From Olivibacter jilunii (lineage in GTDB: Bacteria; Bacteroidota; Bacteroidia; Sphingobacteriales; Sphingobacteriaceae): DNA of 64,000 bases. The notes under the pieces are model-generated. The model saw only the letters and a list, made by a program, of their open reading frames with translations. It made no database searches and was not told where the DNA came from. The stretch's first letter is position 1. Every line of letters begins with the position of its first letter. The position numbers and the translations under genes were made by a program. This document shows positions 10,333 through 21,867 of this stretch, in pieces. Location of the stretch: the NCBI RefSeq assembly GCF_900607235.1, contig NZ_LR027850.1:574043-638042 (forward strand). The letters run 5' to 3'.

Positions 10333-11814
10333 TTACACTGTTTTAATAGCCTTCATGGCAGTCATTGCTTTCCGTAATACTGCACCTACTTTTTCTACCG
10401 GATGGTTGCGGATAGCCTCATTAACAGCAATTAGTTCTTGGTTATCAACCGCTCCATCTTTGCCATCATTATAGTTTTTGCCGATGATGTCTGTATCAAC
10501 GGTTTTCATAAAATCAGCCAACAATGGTTTACAAGCATGATCAAATAAATAACAACCATATTCAGCAGTATCGGAAATGACGCGGTTCATTTCGAATAGC
10601 TTTTTGCGGGCAATGGTGTTGGCAATAAGCGGTGTTTCATGCAATGATTCGTAATAAGCAGATTCCGGTTTAATACCCGCTTCCACCATGGTTTCGAACG
10701 CTAATTCAACGCCTGCTCTAATATAAGAAACCATAAATACGGCATGGTCAAAATACTCTTGTTCTCCAATTTTTACATCCCCTGCAGGCGTCTTTTCGAA
10801 GGCTGTTTCACCTGTAGCGGCGCGCCAAGCCAATAAGTTTTTGTCGCCGTTCGCCCAGTCTTCCATCATGGTGCGGCTGAATTCGCCACTCATGATATCA
10901 TCTTGGTGTTTTTGAAACAATGGACGCATAATGTTCTTAAGTTCTTCAGAAACCTCAAATGCTTTGATTTTAGCTACATTGCTTAACCTATCCATCATAG
11001 CCGTGATACCACCCTGTTTTAATGCTTCTGTGATTACTTCGACACCGTACTGCACTAGTTTTGAGGCGTAACCGGGTTCAATCCCTTTTTCTACCATCTT
11101 GTCGAACGATAAGATCGAACCGGTTTGTAAAAGCCCGCATAAGATGGTCTGCTCACCCATCAAATCTGATTTAACTTCCGCTACGAATGACGAACGCAAC
11201 ACGCCGGCTTTATGACCACCGGTACCTACACAGTATGCTTTAGCTTCAGCTAAGCCCTTACCTTGAGGATCGTTCTCCGGATGCACGGCAATGAGCGTAG
11301 GCACACCAAAACCACGTAAGTACTCAGCTCTAACTTCTGAGCCTGGACATTTCGGAGCGACCATGATTACCGTAATATCTTTGCGGATCTGCTTTCCTTC
11401 TTCAACAATATTGAAGCCGTGTGAATAGGATAGGGTAGCACCTTCCTTCATTAAAGGCATAATAGCATCAATAACGGAAGAGTGTTGTTTATCGGGCGTT
11501 AGGTTACTGACGAGATCAGCTGTAGGGATAAGTTCCTCATAAGTACCCACCGTAAAGTTATTATCGGTTGCGTTTTTCCATGAATCTCTCTTTTGTTCGA
11601 TTGCTTCCTTACGAAGCGCATATGAAACATCAAGTCCACTATCTCTTAAATTAAGCCCTTGATTTAGGCCTTGAGCACCGCAGCCCACAATAACGATTTT
11701 TTTACCTTTTAATGCGCTCACGCCATCCGTAAATTCACGGATGTCCATAAATTCGGCAACGCCTAATTGGTTCAATTTCTCTCTGAGTGGTAGGGTGTTA
11801 AAATAATTTGCCAT
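10333..11814 (-). CDS. ilvC: ketol-acid reductoisomerase, class II
   Basis: IlvC isomerises and reduces acetolactate or acetohydroxybutyrate using NADPH and Mg2+, in valine, leucine and isoleucine synthesis. The 493-residue length and the closely E. coli-like stretch [19 protein letters not shown] followed by SYALRKEAI mark the long class II form with a duplicated C-terminal knotted domain. The Rossmann loop is near residue 45. The gene lies downstream of ilvB-ilvN with the DinB-like gene between. It ends inside an A/T run next to a strong hairpin. Confidence 0.97.
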   Translation of the reverse strand: MANYFNTLPLREKLNQLGVAEFMDIREFTDGVSALKGKKIVIVGCGAQGLNQGLNLRDSGLDVSYALRKEAIEQKRDSWKNATDNNFTVGTYEELIPTADLVSNLTPDKQHSSVIDAIMPLMKEGATLSYSHGFNIVEEGKQIRKDITVIMVAPKCPGSEVRAEYLRGFGVPTLIAVHPENDPQGKGLAEAKAYCVGTGGHKAGVLRSSFVAEVKSDLMGEQTILCGLLQTGSILSFDKMVEKGIEPGYASKLVQYGVEVITEALKQGGITAMMDRLSNVAKIKAFEVSEELKNIMRPLFQKHQDDIMSGEFSRTMMEDWANGDKNLLAWRAATGETAFEKTPAGDVKIGEQEYFDHAVFMVSYIRAGVELAFETMVEAGIKPESAYYESLHETPLIANTIARKKLFEMNRVISDTAEYGCYLFDHACKPLLADFMKTVDTDIIGKNYNDGKDGAVDNQELIAVNEAIRNHPVEKVGAVLRKAMTAMKAIKTV

Positions 11815-11868
11815 TGTTTTATCTAATGTTTGACGATTACTGTTTTGATTTTATAACGTTTTTAGCTG

Positions 11869-12360
11869 TTAGGCATTAGCCGATAGCTTTTGTTTTTCTC
11901 CTATTATCGCTCTTTTTATAGCTGTAGCAAAGCCTAGATGTAATGCATCATGGTTTTGAAAGTAATTGATCGCGTCTTCTATACCTTTTAGTTCGAGACC
12001 GAAATGTAGTTTAGTGGGATTAAAATTATGGAAAATGCTTGCTTCTAAATCCCCCAGCAACTCATCGATAAGTGTGTAAGCCTGTTCCTTCAAGTAGTCA
12101 ATTTCATCCTGATCAATAAATTTTTCAGGTTTTGAACCTTTTTGATACTTAAGCATATACTGTTCATCTAGCTTTATGGGTAAGCCGGATAGTGTATAGC
12201 AAAGTTTTTGCTGACTCACTACAATGTGCCCGAAGTTCCAAGCAATATTGTTATTAAATCCCGAAGGGATGGTATTAAGTTCCCCGATGGTCATATTGTC
12301 CATCAACTCAATAAAATTCCTTCTTACCTGGAGGGCTATGTCGATACTGCTTATTGCCAT
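11869..12360 (-). CDS. DinB-like four-helix protein
   Basis: The 163-residue protein begins with a helix (VRRNFIELMDNM) followed by IAWNFGHIVVSQQKLCY and ends with FQNHDALHLGFATAIKRAI. These conserved helices and the spaced histidines (N-GHI..., HDALHLG) are typical of the DinB/YfiT metal-binding four-helix-bundle superfamily. No specific reaction can be assigned; some members are thiol transferases. It starts 2 bp after the ilvN stop, so it is translated from the ilv transcript. Its presence there is unexplained. Confidence 0.75.
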   Translation of the reverse strand: MAISSIDIALQVRRNFIELMDNMTIGELNTIPSGFNNNIAWNFGHIVVSQQKLCYTLSGLPIKLDEQYMLKYQKGSKPEKFIDQDEIDYLKEQAYTLIDELLGDLEASIFHNFNPTKLHFGLELKGIEDAINYFQNHDALHLGFATAIKRAIIGEKQKLSANA

Positions 12361-12362
12361 AA

Positions 12363-12953
12363 CTACATCGTAAAGACTTTATCCTGCTTATCAAGGTATT
12401 CGTTCTCAACAATTTCTTCTGCTGGTTCTGCCAGTTCAAATTGCTTTAATTTCTTGTGGAATCCTTCGCTATCTTTAATGATGGCAATGCGCGCGCTCCG
12501 AACAAATTCAATTAAATTGTATTCGGCTAAGGCTTCGGTTAACTTATCGATTTCCTCGCGATGTCCCGCAGTTTCAAATACGGTGTAGTCGTTTCGGATC
12601 ACTACAGCATGTGCACCATATTCACGTAATAAGCGTTCAATAGGCGCTTTTTCAGTTACCACACTGGTGGGAACCTTATATAAGGCCTGCTCTTGCCATA
12701 TGACCTCGTCATTGGTATTATAATAGGCTTTGAGCACTTCAACCTGTTTTTCAATTTGTCTACATAATTTTCGCACTACTTCCTCCGATTCGGTGATTAC
12801 TATCGTAAAGCGATGGATGCCATGTACTTCTGAAGGTGAAGTGTTTAAGCTCTCAATGTTTATTTTACGACGAGAAAATATGATAGCAATTCTGCTGATC
12901 ATACCAATGCTATTCTCTGTGTAAACCGTGATGGTATATTCTTGTTTTTCCAT
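12363..12953 (-). CDS. ilvN: acetolactate synthase small (regulatory) subunit
   Basis: IlvN is the ACT-domain regulatory partner of IlvB and gives valine feedback control. The N-terminal ACT domain runs from YTITVYTENSIGMISRIAIIF to about residue 75. A second ACT-like half carries HAVVIRNDYTVFETAGHREEID. At 196 residues it is somewhat longer than the usual ~160, with a lysine- and glutamate-rich C-terminal tail. It is separated from ilvB by the S23-type gene, whereas in most genomes ilvB and ilvN are adjacent. Confidence 0.92.
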   Translation of the reverse strand: MEKQEYTITVYTENSIGMISRIAIIFSRRKINIESLNTSPSEVHGIHRFTIVITESEEVVRKLCRQIEKQVEVLKAYYNTNDEVIWQEQALYKVPTSVVTEKAPIERLLREYGAHAVVIRNDYTVFETAGHREEIDKLTEALAEYNLIEFVRSARIAIIKDSEGFHKKLKQFELAEPAEEIVENEYLDKQDKVFTM

Positions 12954-12990
12954 TTTTTTAATTCAAAAGGTAAAATTCAAAAGTTAAAAA

Positions 12991-13356
12991 CTATGCAGCT
13001 TTGTTTTTTAAGATAATGGTTGCAAGGATCTTTGCTATCTCTTCAACTTCCAACATCAACGAATCTGCTTTATTTTTATCTATGTTTAATGTTTCTCTAA
13101 TTAGTTTGAGCCAATAGATTGTTTCATTGGCTGACTTTAATGCGATAATGTGAAACTTTAAAAAGTCGTTTTTCGATGAGCCCGATTTACCCTCGGCTAT
13201 GTTAGCTCCGACTGATGTAGCACTACGAACCAACTGGTCAAAGATTGAAGAAAAAGTCCTGTCAAAATTTGTGTCTTTTACAAACAAAATAATCGGTTTC
13301 GAAAAGAGAAATGTCCTTTCCTTTATATCATATATTTTGTTGACTCCAAAAGACAT
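12991..13356 (-). CDS. four-helix bundle protein (S23 / 23S intervening-sequence type)
   Basis: The 121-residue protein has the family pattern of these small helical proteins: IFDQLVRSATSVGANIAEG near residue 40, followed by FLKFHIIALKSANETIYWLKL and a final helix rich in I/L (EIAKILATIILKNK). First known from intervening sequences in 23S rRNA, such proteins occur widely as single genes in Bacteroidota with no assigned function. Here it lies inside the ilv cluster between ilvB and ilvN, flanked by AT-rich spacers (~37 and ~66 bp) with repeated AAAATTCAAAAGT words. That suggests a later insertion. It shows no rRNA context. Confidence 0.8.
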   Translation of the reverse strand: MSFGVNKIYDIKERTFLFSKPIILFVKDTNFDRTFSSIFDQLVRSATSVGANIAEGKSGSSKNDFLKFHIIALKSANETIYWLKLIRETLNIDKNKADSLMLEVEEIAKILATIILKNKAA

Positions 13357-13422
13357 TTTTTCACTTTTACCACCCCCTAAGGGGACCTTTTTATTTTTGA
13401 ATTTTTACTTTTTATTTTTGAC

Positions 13423-15174
13423 TTACTTCAACCTTATTTCACTTACACTACTTCCTTGCGGTACCATAGGGAATACGTTATTCTCTTTCCCTACCATTAC
13501 TTCCAATAGATAAGAGCCGTCATGGTTCAACATTTCTTGTAATGCCTCCCTTAAGTTAGCTCGTTGATCTATGCGTTTTCCGGGAATGTAATATCCTTTA
13601 GCCACTGCTACGTAATCGGGGCTTGTTATGTTTACAAATGAATAACGTTTGTCATGGAACAACTGCTGCCATTGGCGAACCATACCCAGGAACTGGTTAT
13701 TCAGAATCAAAATTTTAACCTTCGCACCAAATTGCATGATGGTACCCAGTTCCTGAATAGTCATCTGAATACCGCCGTCACCGATGATTGCTACCACATT
13801 GCGCTCGGGAGCTCCATACCAAGCACCTATAGCTGCGGGCAGTCCAAATCCCATTGTGCCTAAACCTCCGGAAGTAACATTGCTTTTCGACTGTTTAAAA
13901 CGGGCATAACGGCAAGCCACCATTTGATGCTGACCCACGTCGGTTACGATAACCGCATCATCATTGGCTAATTCATTGAGCACATTGATTACTTCTCCCA
14001 TCGTCATTTCACCTTCACCCGGATTCAATTCAGCATGAATGACCTCTTTTACTTCTTCCTGCTCAAGCTCACGGAATTTCTGTACCCATTCACTGTGCTG
14101 GTTGGCTTGAACTAATGCTGTAAGTAAAGGCAAGGTCTCTTTACAATCGCCCCAAACGGGTACCGTTGTTTTGACATTTTTGTCTATTTCCGCCGGATCG
14201 ATATCCAGATGAATCACTTTAGCTTGTTTCGCATATTTATCAAGTCGCCCCGTAACCCGGTCGTCAAAACGCATACCGATGGCTATGAGGACATCACATT
14301 CGTTTGTTAAGACATTGGGTGCGTAATTGCCGTGCATACCCAACATACCGACATTTAAGGGGTGATCAGTTGGCAGTGCGCTCAGTCCCATAATTGTCCA
14401 TGCAGCAGGAATGCCTGTTTTTTCGATAAACGCCTTAAATTCATTTTCGGCTTTCCCTAAAATGACGCCTTGACCAAAAAGCACAAAAGGCTTTTTTGCT
14501 TGATTAATCAGCTCTGCGGCCGCTGCAATATATTCTTTTCGAACGATTGGAGCCGGGCGATAGCTTCTTATATGGTTGCAAGAGGTATAGCCTTCATAGT
14601 CGAACAATTGCAGTTGTGCGTTCTTTGTTATATCAATTAATACAGGGCCTGGCCGGCCTGTTCTTGCTATATAAAACGCCTTTGCTAAAGCCGCTGGAAT
14701 TTCGCACGCATCCGTTACTTGGTAATTCCATTTTGTAACGGGTGTTGTAATATTAATAACATCGGTTTCCTGAAAAGCATCGGTGCCCAAAAGATGTGCG
14801 AATACTTGACCTGTAACACATACAATAGGGTTGCTATCAATCATGGCATCCGCCAGGCCGGTAACTAGGTTTGTTGCGCCCGGACCACTGGTAGCAAAGA
14901 CAACACCGGTTTTTCCCGAAGTACGGGCATAGCCTTGCGCCGCATGTATACCACCTTGTTCATGGCGCACCAATATATGTTTCAATCGGTCATTATAGTC
15001 ATACAATGCGTCATAAATAGGCATAATCGCACCCCCTGGGTAACCGAATATGGTGTCCACTCCTTCAGCAATAAATGCCTCCAATACGGCTTGAGAGCCT
15101 GAAATTTTTGTTGTTTTTGCCTTTTCCTCCTGTGCTTGCTGAGGCGTGTCTTTTGTTATTTCGAGCGTATTCAT
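13423..15174 (-). CDS. ilvB: acetolactate synthase large (catalytic) subunit
   Basis: IlvB is the thiamine-diphosphate and FAD enzyme that condenses two pyruvates, or pyruvate with 2-oxobutyrate. The catalytic glutamate is E72 in VRHEQGG. The FAD and central domain is recognisable by GMLGMHGNYAPN. The ThDP/Mg motif starts at IGDGGIQMT and runs to ILNNQFLGMVRQWQ. The 583-residue length is typical. An N-terminal polar stretch of ~22 residues precedes ISGSQAVLEAF. It lies 96 bp after ilvD, with a spacer of degenerate repeats. Confidence 0.97.
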   Translation of the reverse strand: MNTLEITKDTPQQAQEEKAKTTKISGSQAVLEAFIAEGVDTIFGYPGGAIMPIYDALYDYNDRLKHILVRHEQGGIHAAQGYARTSGKTGVVFATSGPGATNLVTGLADAMIDSNPIVCVTGQVFAHLLGTDAFQETDVINITTPVTKWNYQVTDACEIPAALAKAFYIARTGRPGPVLIDITKNAQLQLFDYEGYTSCNHIRSYRPAPIVRKEYIAAAAELINQAKKPFVLFGQGVILGKAENEFKAFIEKTGIPAAWTIMGLSALPTDHPLNVGMLGMHGNYAPNVLTNECDVLIAIGMRFDDRVTGRLDKYAKQAKVIHLDIDPAEIDKNVKTTVPVWGDCKETLPLLTALVQANQHSEWVQKFRELEQEEVKEVIHAELNPGEGEMTMGEVINVLNELANDDAVIVTDVGQHQMVACRYARFKQSKSNVTSGGLGTMGFGLPAAIGAWYGAPERNVVAIIGDGGIQMTIQELGTIMQFGAKVKILILNNQFLGMVRQWQQLFHDKRYSFVNITSPDYVAVAKGYYIPGKRIDQRANLREALQEMLNHDGSYLLEVMVGKENNVFPMVPQGSSVSEIRLK

Positions 15175-15270
15175 GTCCTTTTTGTTGTTTGTTACTCGTT
15201 ATTAGTTATTAGTCATCAGCTTTCAGTCATCGGTTGTCAGCCGTCTATATACGTGTGCAGACTTCCCGAT

Positions 15271-16965
15271 TTATTCATCGGTAACACAACCTTCTGCCGC
15301 ACTTGAAACGGTTCTTGCATATTTATATAAAACCCCTTTGCTTACTTTTAAGCTAGGTTGTTTCCAATTTCGTCTTCTTTCCGCTATAATCTCATCGGCT
15401 ACCTTTAGGGTGATGGTATTATTGACGGCATCGATTTCAATGATGTCATTATCTTCCACCAATCCGATCAGTCCGCCATCATAGGCTTCAGGTGTAATAT
15501 GACCAACTACGAAACCATGCGTACCACCGCTAAAACGACCGTCGGTAATCAAGGCAACGCTTTTCCCTAAACCGGCACCAATGATGGCAGAGGTAGGCTT
15601 TAACATTTCAGGCATTCCGGGAGCTCCTTTAGGGCCTTCATTTTTGATAACCACTACATCGCCTGCTTTTACGGTACCATTGGCCAAACCGGCTATTAGA
15701 TTTTTTTCACCGTCAAACACTCTTGCCGGTCCTTCAAAGCGCTCACCCTCTTTGCCGGAGATTTTGGCTACACTTCCCTTTTCTGCCAAGTTGCCATACA
15801 AAATCTGTAAATGGCCGGTAGGTTTGATCGGATTATCGATAGTTTGTACAATCGCCTGTTCCTTTAAATTGATCGGTTCCACATTTTCCAGGTTTTCAGC
15901 TAAGGTTTTACCGGTAACCGTTAAGCAGTCGCCATGGAGCAGGCCTTCGTTTAAAAGGTATTTCATAACAGCCGGGATACCGCCATGTTGATGAAGATCT
16001 TGCATAAGATATTTGCCGCTTGGTTTAAAATCTGCCAATACCGGTGTTGTATCGCTCATGCGTTGAAAATCATCTTGTGTAATTTCAACACCTACGCTTT
16101 TTCCCATTGCGATAAAATGCAATACAGCATTGGTGCTTCCCCCAAGGATAATAATGATGCGCAAGGCATTTTCAAAAGCCTTGCGGGTCATGATGTCGGA
16201 TGGTTTAATATCTCGCTCCAATAAGATGCGGATGTATTTCCCCGCTTCCAGGCACTCTTTTCTTTTTTCTTCACTTACAGCAGGATTAGAAGAGGAGTAG
16301 GGGAGGCTCATTCCCAAAGCCTCAATGGCAGAGGCCATCGTATTTGCGGTATACATTCCCCCACAGGCGCCCGCACCGGGACAGGTATGTTTGATGACTC
16401 CTATAAAATCTTCCTCACTAATGGTTCCTGCTATCTTCTTTCCCAGTGCTTCGAAAGCCGATACGATGTTTAAATCCTCTCCCTTATAATGTCCAGGGGC
16501 AATCGTTCCGCCGTATACCATGATCGATGGACGGTTAAGTCTTCCCATGGCCATAATAGATCCCGGCATATTTTTATCGCAGCCTGGGATAGTAATGAGG
16601 CCATCGTAATATTGTCCTCCGCAGATCGCTTCGATACTATCGGCAATAATATCGCGGCTTACCAGCGAATAGCGCATCCCATCAGTTCCGTTGCTCATAC
16701 CATCACTTACACCGATTGTATTAAATACTAAACCTACCAAGTCGTGATCCCACACGCCCTTTTTGACCACTTGTGCCAAATCGTTCAAATGCATGTTACA
16801 AGTGTTACCGTCGTAGCCCATACTTGCAATGCCGACTTGTGCTTTATTCATGTCTTCGTCCGTAAGGCCAATGCCATAGAGCATGGCTTGGGCAGCAGGT
16901 TGTGTTTTGTCCTGTGTAAACACTTTGCTGTACTTGTTTAGTTCAGTTTTTTGTTCAGTTAGCAT
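15271..16965 (-). CDS. ilvD: dihydroxy-acid dehydratase
   Basis: IlvD is the Fe-S dehydratase giving 2-oxoisovalerate or 2-oxo-3-methylvalerate. Motifs: [20 protein letters not shown] and [16 protein letters not shown] provide cluster cysteines. [14 protein letters not shown] and [20 protein letters not shown] are family signatures. The 564-residue length is normal. It is the first gene of the minus-strand branched-chain cluster. An upstream spacer of more than 300 bp precedes it, so the main promoter probably lies there. Confidence 0.97.
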   Translation of the reverse strand: MLTEQKTELNKYSKVFTQDKTQPAAQAMLYGIGLTDEDMNKAQVGIASMGYDGNTCNMHLNDLAQVVKKGVWDHDLVGLVFNTIGVSDGMSNGTDGMRYSLVSRDIIADSIEAICGGQYYDGLITIPGCDKNMPGSIMAMGRLNRPSIMVYGGTIAPGHYKGEDLNIVSAFEALGKKIAGTISEEDFIGVIKHTCPGAGACGGMYTANTMASAIEALGMSLPYSSSNPAVSEEKRKECLEAGKYIRILLERDIKPSDIMTRKAFENALRIIIILGGSTNAVLHFIAMGKSVGVEITQDDFQRMSDTTPVLADFKPSGKYLMQDLHQHGGIPAVMKYLLNEGLLHGDCLTVTGKTLAENLENVEPINLKEQAIVQTIDNPIKPTGHLQILYGNLAEKGSVAKISGKEGERFEGPARVFDGEKNLIAGLANGTVKAGDVVVIKNEGPKGAPGMPEMLKPTSAIIGAGLGKSVALITDGRFSGGTHGFVVGHITPEAYDGGLIGLVEDNDIIEIDAVNNTITLKVADEIIAERRRNWKQPSLKVSKGVLYKYARTVSSAAEGCVTDE

Positions 16966-17310
16966 GTCGCACTTAATATATTATTTTTCTTTATTTGATC
17001 TGCAAAATAGTATAGACCAACGGGCCTTGTTTTACTATAGGTTTTATTACTATATATTGTTTTCCCAAAATAGTAGCTTATAATTACAAAGGCAATAGCT
17101 AGTGGAGATTTATTAAATTTGATATTTTGTTTTATGAATATTGTTTCGTTCCAAATTTTATTCTGTCAATTATAGCTGCCTAACTATATAAATGGTCAAT
17201 AAATAGACTAAAACCTAATTTGGTATACGGTACATATTTATGTATGCATAATAATTTCTCACCATTTTCTTCCTAAAATTGCTAAATGGGGAAAAAAACT
17301 TGTAAAAAAG
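16966..17310. other. AT-rich spacer, probable promoter region of the ilv/leu cluster
   Basis: No gene was found here. The DNA is strongly AT-rich and separates ilvD from the atpC terminator, both on the minus strand. I looked for an attenuator leader peptide rich in branched-chain codons, a T-box and the Bacteroidota promoter TAnnTTTG on the minus strand and found no convincing example. Confidence 0.5.
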
Positions 17311-17341
17311 AAAGCCCGGTAATCATTGACTACCGGGCTTT
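17311..17341 (-). terminator. intrinsic terminator of atpD-atpC
   Basis: AAAGCCCGGTA (17311-17321) pairs perfectly with TACCGGGCTTT (17331-17341) around a 9-nt loop. The stem is extended by A-rich and T-rich flanks that also pair, so each strand has a U-tract. It lies 16 bp beyond the atpC stop and is the clearest intrinsic terminator in the window. Confidence 0.92.
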
Positions 17342-17357
17342 CTTTTTTGCTTTTTTT

Positions 17358-17612
17358 CTAGTTTTCTTCAGTTACAACACCTTCAGCAAGCACGGTAATT
17401 TTATTGTCGAGTACTTCAACCACCCCGCCTTTAATAATAATGACTTCGATATCCTTATTGTTGCGGATAATGACTTTCCCATCCTCTAACGTAGATATAA
17501 TGGGGGCGTGATCTTTCAAAATTTCGAAAGAGCCTGCACTTCCCGGTACGGTTACAGAATGGGCCTGTCCGCTGAATATTGATTGGTCTGGTGTAATAAT
17601 GTTAAGTTCCAT
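17358..17612 (-). CDS. atpC: ATP synthase F1 epsilon subunit
   Basis: The epsilon subunit of F1 couples the rotor and inhibits hydrolysis. The start MELNIITPDQSIFSG at 17612 fits the family; an in-frame upstream ATG at 17651 would add 13 residues not found in homologues. The protein is 84 residues, only the N-terminal beta-sandwich (VPGSAGSFEILKDHAPIISTL). The C-terminal helical hairpin of longer epsilon subunits is missing, which is usual in Bacteroidota. It follows atpD by 53 bp and precedes the terminator. Confidence 0.93.
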   Translation of the reverse strand: MELNIITPDQSIFSGQAHSVTVPGSAGSFEILKDHAPIISTLEDGKVIIRNNKDIEVIIIKGGVVEVLDNKITVLAEGVVTEEN

Positions 17613-17665
17613 ATATACTAGATCATGCGTACTGAACCGGATGTTCAACACGCGATACTATCATT

Positions 17666-19552
<1,887 letters not shown>

Positions 19553-20473
19553 ATGAAGAGATTATTGGTTACTGGAAGCAATGGTTTATTGGGGCAGAAG
19601 ATAACGGATATTTTACTACAAGGTCAGTTTCCGGGGTTTGAATATATAGCAAGTTCGCGAGGATCGGACAGATTTGGGACGAGCTCCCGTTATCGGTATC
19701 TTGATTTAGATATTACGCATCATGAACAAGTGGCAAAAGCTATTGAAACTTATCGTCCGGATATTATCATCAACACAGCGGCAATGCCCAATGTGGATGC
19801 CTGCGAAAGAGAGCCCGAAAAGAGCTATGAAGTTAACGTAGTTGCCGTGGCTCATCTAATAGCAGTCTGCGAACGTAAAAACATTCATTTGATTCACCTA
19901 TCAACTGATTTTGTGTTTGATGGTGAAGAAGGCCCTTATGAAGAGGAGGATATACCTAACCCAGTGAATACTTACGGCAAGCATAAGCTTGCGGCGGAGG
20001 AGTTGATACAAAAAGCAACATGCCCTTGGGCTATTGTTCGTACAATTTTGGTATATGGCGTTCTTCGGGATATGAGCCGAAGTAATATCGTGTTATGGGC
20101 GAAAGATGCATTGGAAAATGGGCAGTCGATCCGTGTGGTAAATGACCAATGGCGGATGCCCACTTTAGCGGAAGACTTAGCAAAGGCCTGTCTGACCATT
20201 GCTGAACGAAAAGCTACCGGTATATATCATATCTCGGGAAAAGACATGTTCAGCATCTGCGAGATTGTTGAGGCGGTTGCTGCGTACTATCGTTTGGATG
20301 CTTCCTTTATATGCAAAGAAAAGTCAGAAGCGCTTAAGCAAGATGCCCGACGTCCGAAAAGAACAGGTTTTATATTAGATAAAGCGTATGAAAGACTGGA
20401 TTATGTGCCTCATAGTTTTGGAGAAGGATTGAAGTTGATCGATGAACAGCTAGCAAAATTGCAGTCGTCTTAA
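19553..20473 (+). CDS. dTDP-4-dehydrorhamnose reductase-like SDR (RmlD family)
   Basis: A 306-residue extended short-chain dehydrogenase with the nucleotide-binding loop TGSNGLLGQ (residues 7-15). It has the substrate-domain stretch NTAAMPNVDACEREPE and the catalytic pair Y141-x3-K145 (YGKHK). Residues HLSTDFVFDG are typical of the RmlD substrate-binding family, which reduces dTDP-4-keto-L-rhamnose with NAD(P)H for cell-surface rhamnose. No other rml genes are adjacent, so a broader sugar-nucleotide or S-adenosylmethionine-synthase-beta-like role is possible. Confidence 0.8.
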   Translation: MKRLLVTGSNGLLGQKITDILLQGQFPGFEYIASSRGSDRFGTSSRYRYLDLDITHHEQVAKAIETYRPDIIINTAAMPNVDACEREPEKSYEVNVVAVAHLIAVCERKNIHLIHLSTDFVFDGEEGPYEEEDIPNPVNTYGKHKLAAEELIQKATCPWAIVRTILVYGVLRDMSRSNIVLWAKDALENGQSIRVVNDQWRMPTLAEDLAKACLTIAERKATGIYHISGKDMFSICEIVEAVAAYYRLDASFICKEKSEALKQDARRPKRTGFILDKAYERLDYVPHSFGEGLKLIDEQLAKLQSS

Positions 20474-20495
20474 GATGTTAATGTACTGTTAAATA

Positions 20496-20954
20496 TTAAA
20501 AGAACGATTATTTTATTCAACTTTTCTTGATAAAAGTTGAGTAAACCGAAGAGCGGAGCGCTGAGCTCATGAACTCATCTGAAAACAAACAAAAGTGAAT
20601 AAATCAAGGCTATGTGGGCTACCTTGCACCTGATGGCAAAGCATTCATGGCGCGTATTGGAGCCGTTTCACTTCCTCAATCCGCTTGCATATTACCATAT
20701 GAACAGAAGTGCAAATGCTTTGCTGCTCGTTGCCTCGGTATCCCACAAGGCCGTTCTTCCCACGCACAGTGCTAAATTGAGGGCTGAAGAAATGATACGT
20801 CCGGTTAAGAGCATCAATCGTTGGCCTTGGAAAATGTCGCCTAGGAAATTTGCGGTTTGCACGTTGATGCACTATCGTTTAAAGCAAAGTTCCAAGCGAC
20901 GAGTCTTTGGTTACTTTCTGCGGAAGAAAGTGACAAAAATAATCGTTCTTTTAA
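20496..20954 (+). mobile_element. MITE-like repeat element, copy A
   Basis: A ~459 bp element bounded by a perfect 19-bp terminal inverted repeat (TTAAAAGAACGATTATTTT at the left; its complement ends at 20954). A nearly identical copy lies in opposite orientation at 24492-24948. Internally it has a hairpin motif (TTACTTTCtgcggaaGAAAGT). It contains an open frame of 115 codons (20612-20959) that is conserved only because the DNA is. No transposase is encoded. Nothing else is seen in the 20474-21081 interval. Confidence 0.75.
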
Positions 20955-21081
20955 CATAAACACCTTCATCTACATATTAAAGACGATTTCCTTGCGGATA
21001 TAATAATACACTATGAGATAGTCACAATTTATTTTTAGGTTTGCAGCCAAATTACGAAAAGTCAACAGTACCTCTTATCAA

Positions 21082-21867
21082 ATGGCAATTAAAAGGACAC
21101 CGAAAAAGAATCAATTTCGGAATAAAAGTTCGTATAAACATAAAAATAGTAAAACCTTTCCTGTTAAAGATCGACTGCTAACGCTTCTTCAACAAAGAAA
21201 ATTCGGGGTTTTCTTAGCATATGTGACCTTGTACTTTATTATTATTACAGGTGGCTGGGTGCTGATTTTTCGTTTTGTCAACCCACCTTTCACCTTGCTC
21301 ATGTTACAACGAGGCGTTGAACGCAAATTTGATGGAAAGGACTGGAAGTTGGAAAAGCGTTGGGTAAGCTATGACGAATTGTCTGACAATTTAAAACGAG
21401 CAGCAATTGCCGGAGAAGATGCTAATTTTATGCAACATGTCGGTTTTGATATCAAAGCGATACGAGAGGCTTATAAAAAGAACCAGGCAGGAAAGGCAAT
21501 GCGAGGGGGGAGTACCATTAGCCAGCAAACCGCAAAAAATGTTTTCTTATGGCCCGGTCGTTCTTGGCTCCGAAAAGGTTTTGAAAGTTATTTCACGATG
21601 CTAATTGAATTATTGTGGGGTAAGAAGCGAATCTTGGAAGTTTATCTCAATGTGATTGAAACCGGCGACGGGCTTTATGGTGCACATGCAGCCACTCACG
21701 CGTATTTTAGCAAAGCGCCCACATCACTTACAAAAAAACAAGCCGCCTTGATCATCGCTGTACTGCCAAATCCCCGACGTTGGTCGCCAGCCAGACCCAC
21801 TTCTTACATTAATAGAAAAGCGAATGCGATTGTTCGCTATATGGGACACAGCAGCATTCCCGATTAA
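21082..21867 (+). CDS. mtgA: monofunctional biosynthetic peptidoglycan transglycosylase
   Basis: This GT51 glycosyltransferase polymerises lipid II into glycan strands at the inner membrane. A basic cytoplasmic N-terminus (residues 1-40) is followed by one membrane segment (about 42-65). The catalytic domain has the essential glutamate E112 in AAIAGEDANFMQHVGFD. Further GT51 motifs are RGGSTISQQTAKNVFLWPGR and KKRILEVYLNVIETGDGLYG. There is no transpeptidase domain, so it is MtgA rather than PBP1. Its stop codon overlaps the convergent next gene by 4 bp. Confidence 0.94.
   Translation: MAIKRTPKKNQFRNKSSYKHKNSKTFPVKDRLLTLLQQRKFGVFLAYVTLYFIIITGGWVLIFRFVNPPFTLLMLQRGVERKFDGKDWKLEKRWVSYDELSDNLKRAAIAGEDANFMQHVGFDIKAIREAYKKNQAGKAMRGGSTISQQTAKNVFLWPGRSWLRKGFESYFTMLIELLWGKKRILEVYLNVIETGDGLYGAHAATHAYFSKAPTSLTKKQAALIIAVLPNPRRWSPARPTSYINRKANAIVRYMGHSSIPD

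Noticed and set aside
16966-17310. Attenuator, leader peptide or T-box upstream of ilvD
   Set aside because: No branched-chain-rich mini-ORF, specifier loop or terminator/antiterminator pair was found.
20612-20959. 115-codon open frame inside MITE-like copy A (and its twin at 24475-24822)
   Set aside because: The frame is shared because the whole element is duplicated. About half of the visible changes alter residues, composition is unlike a folded protein, and the frame runs through a terminal inverted repeat.
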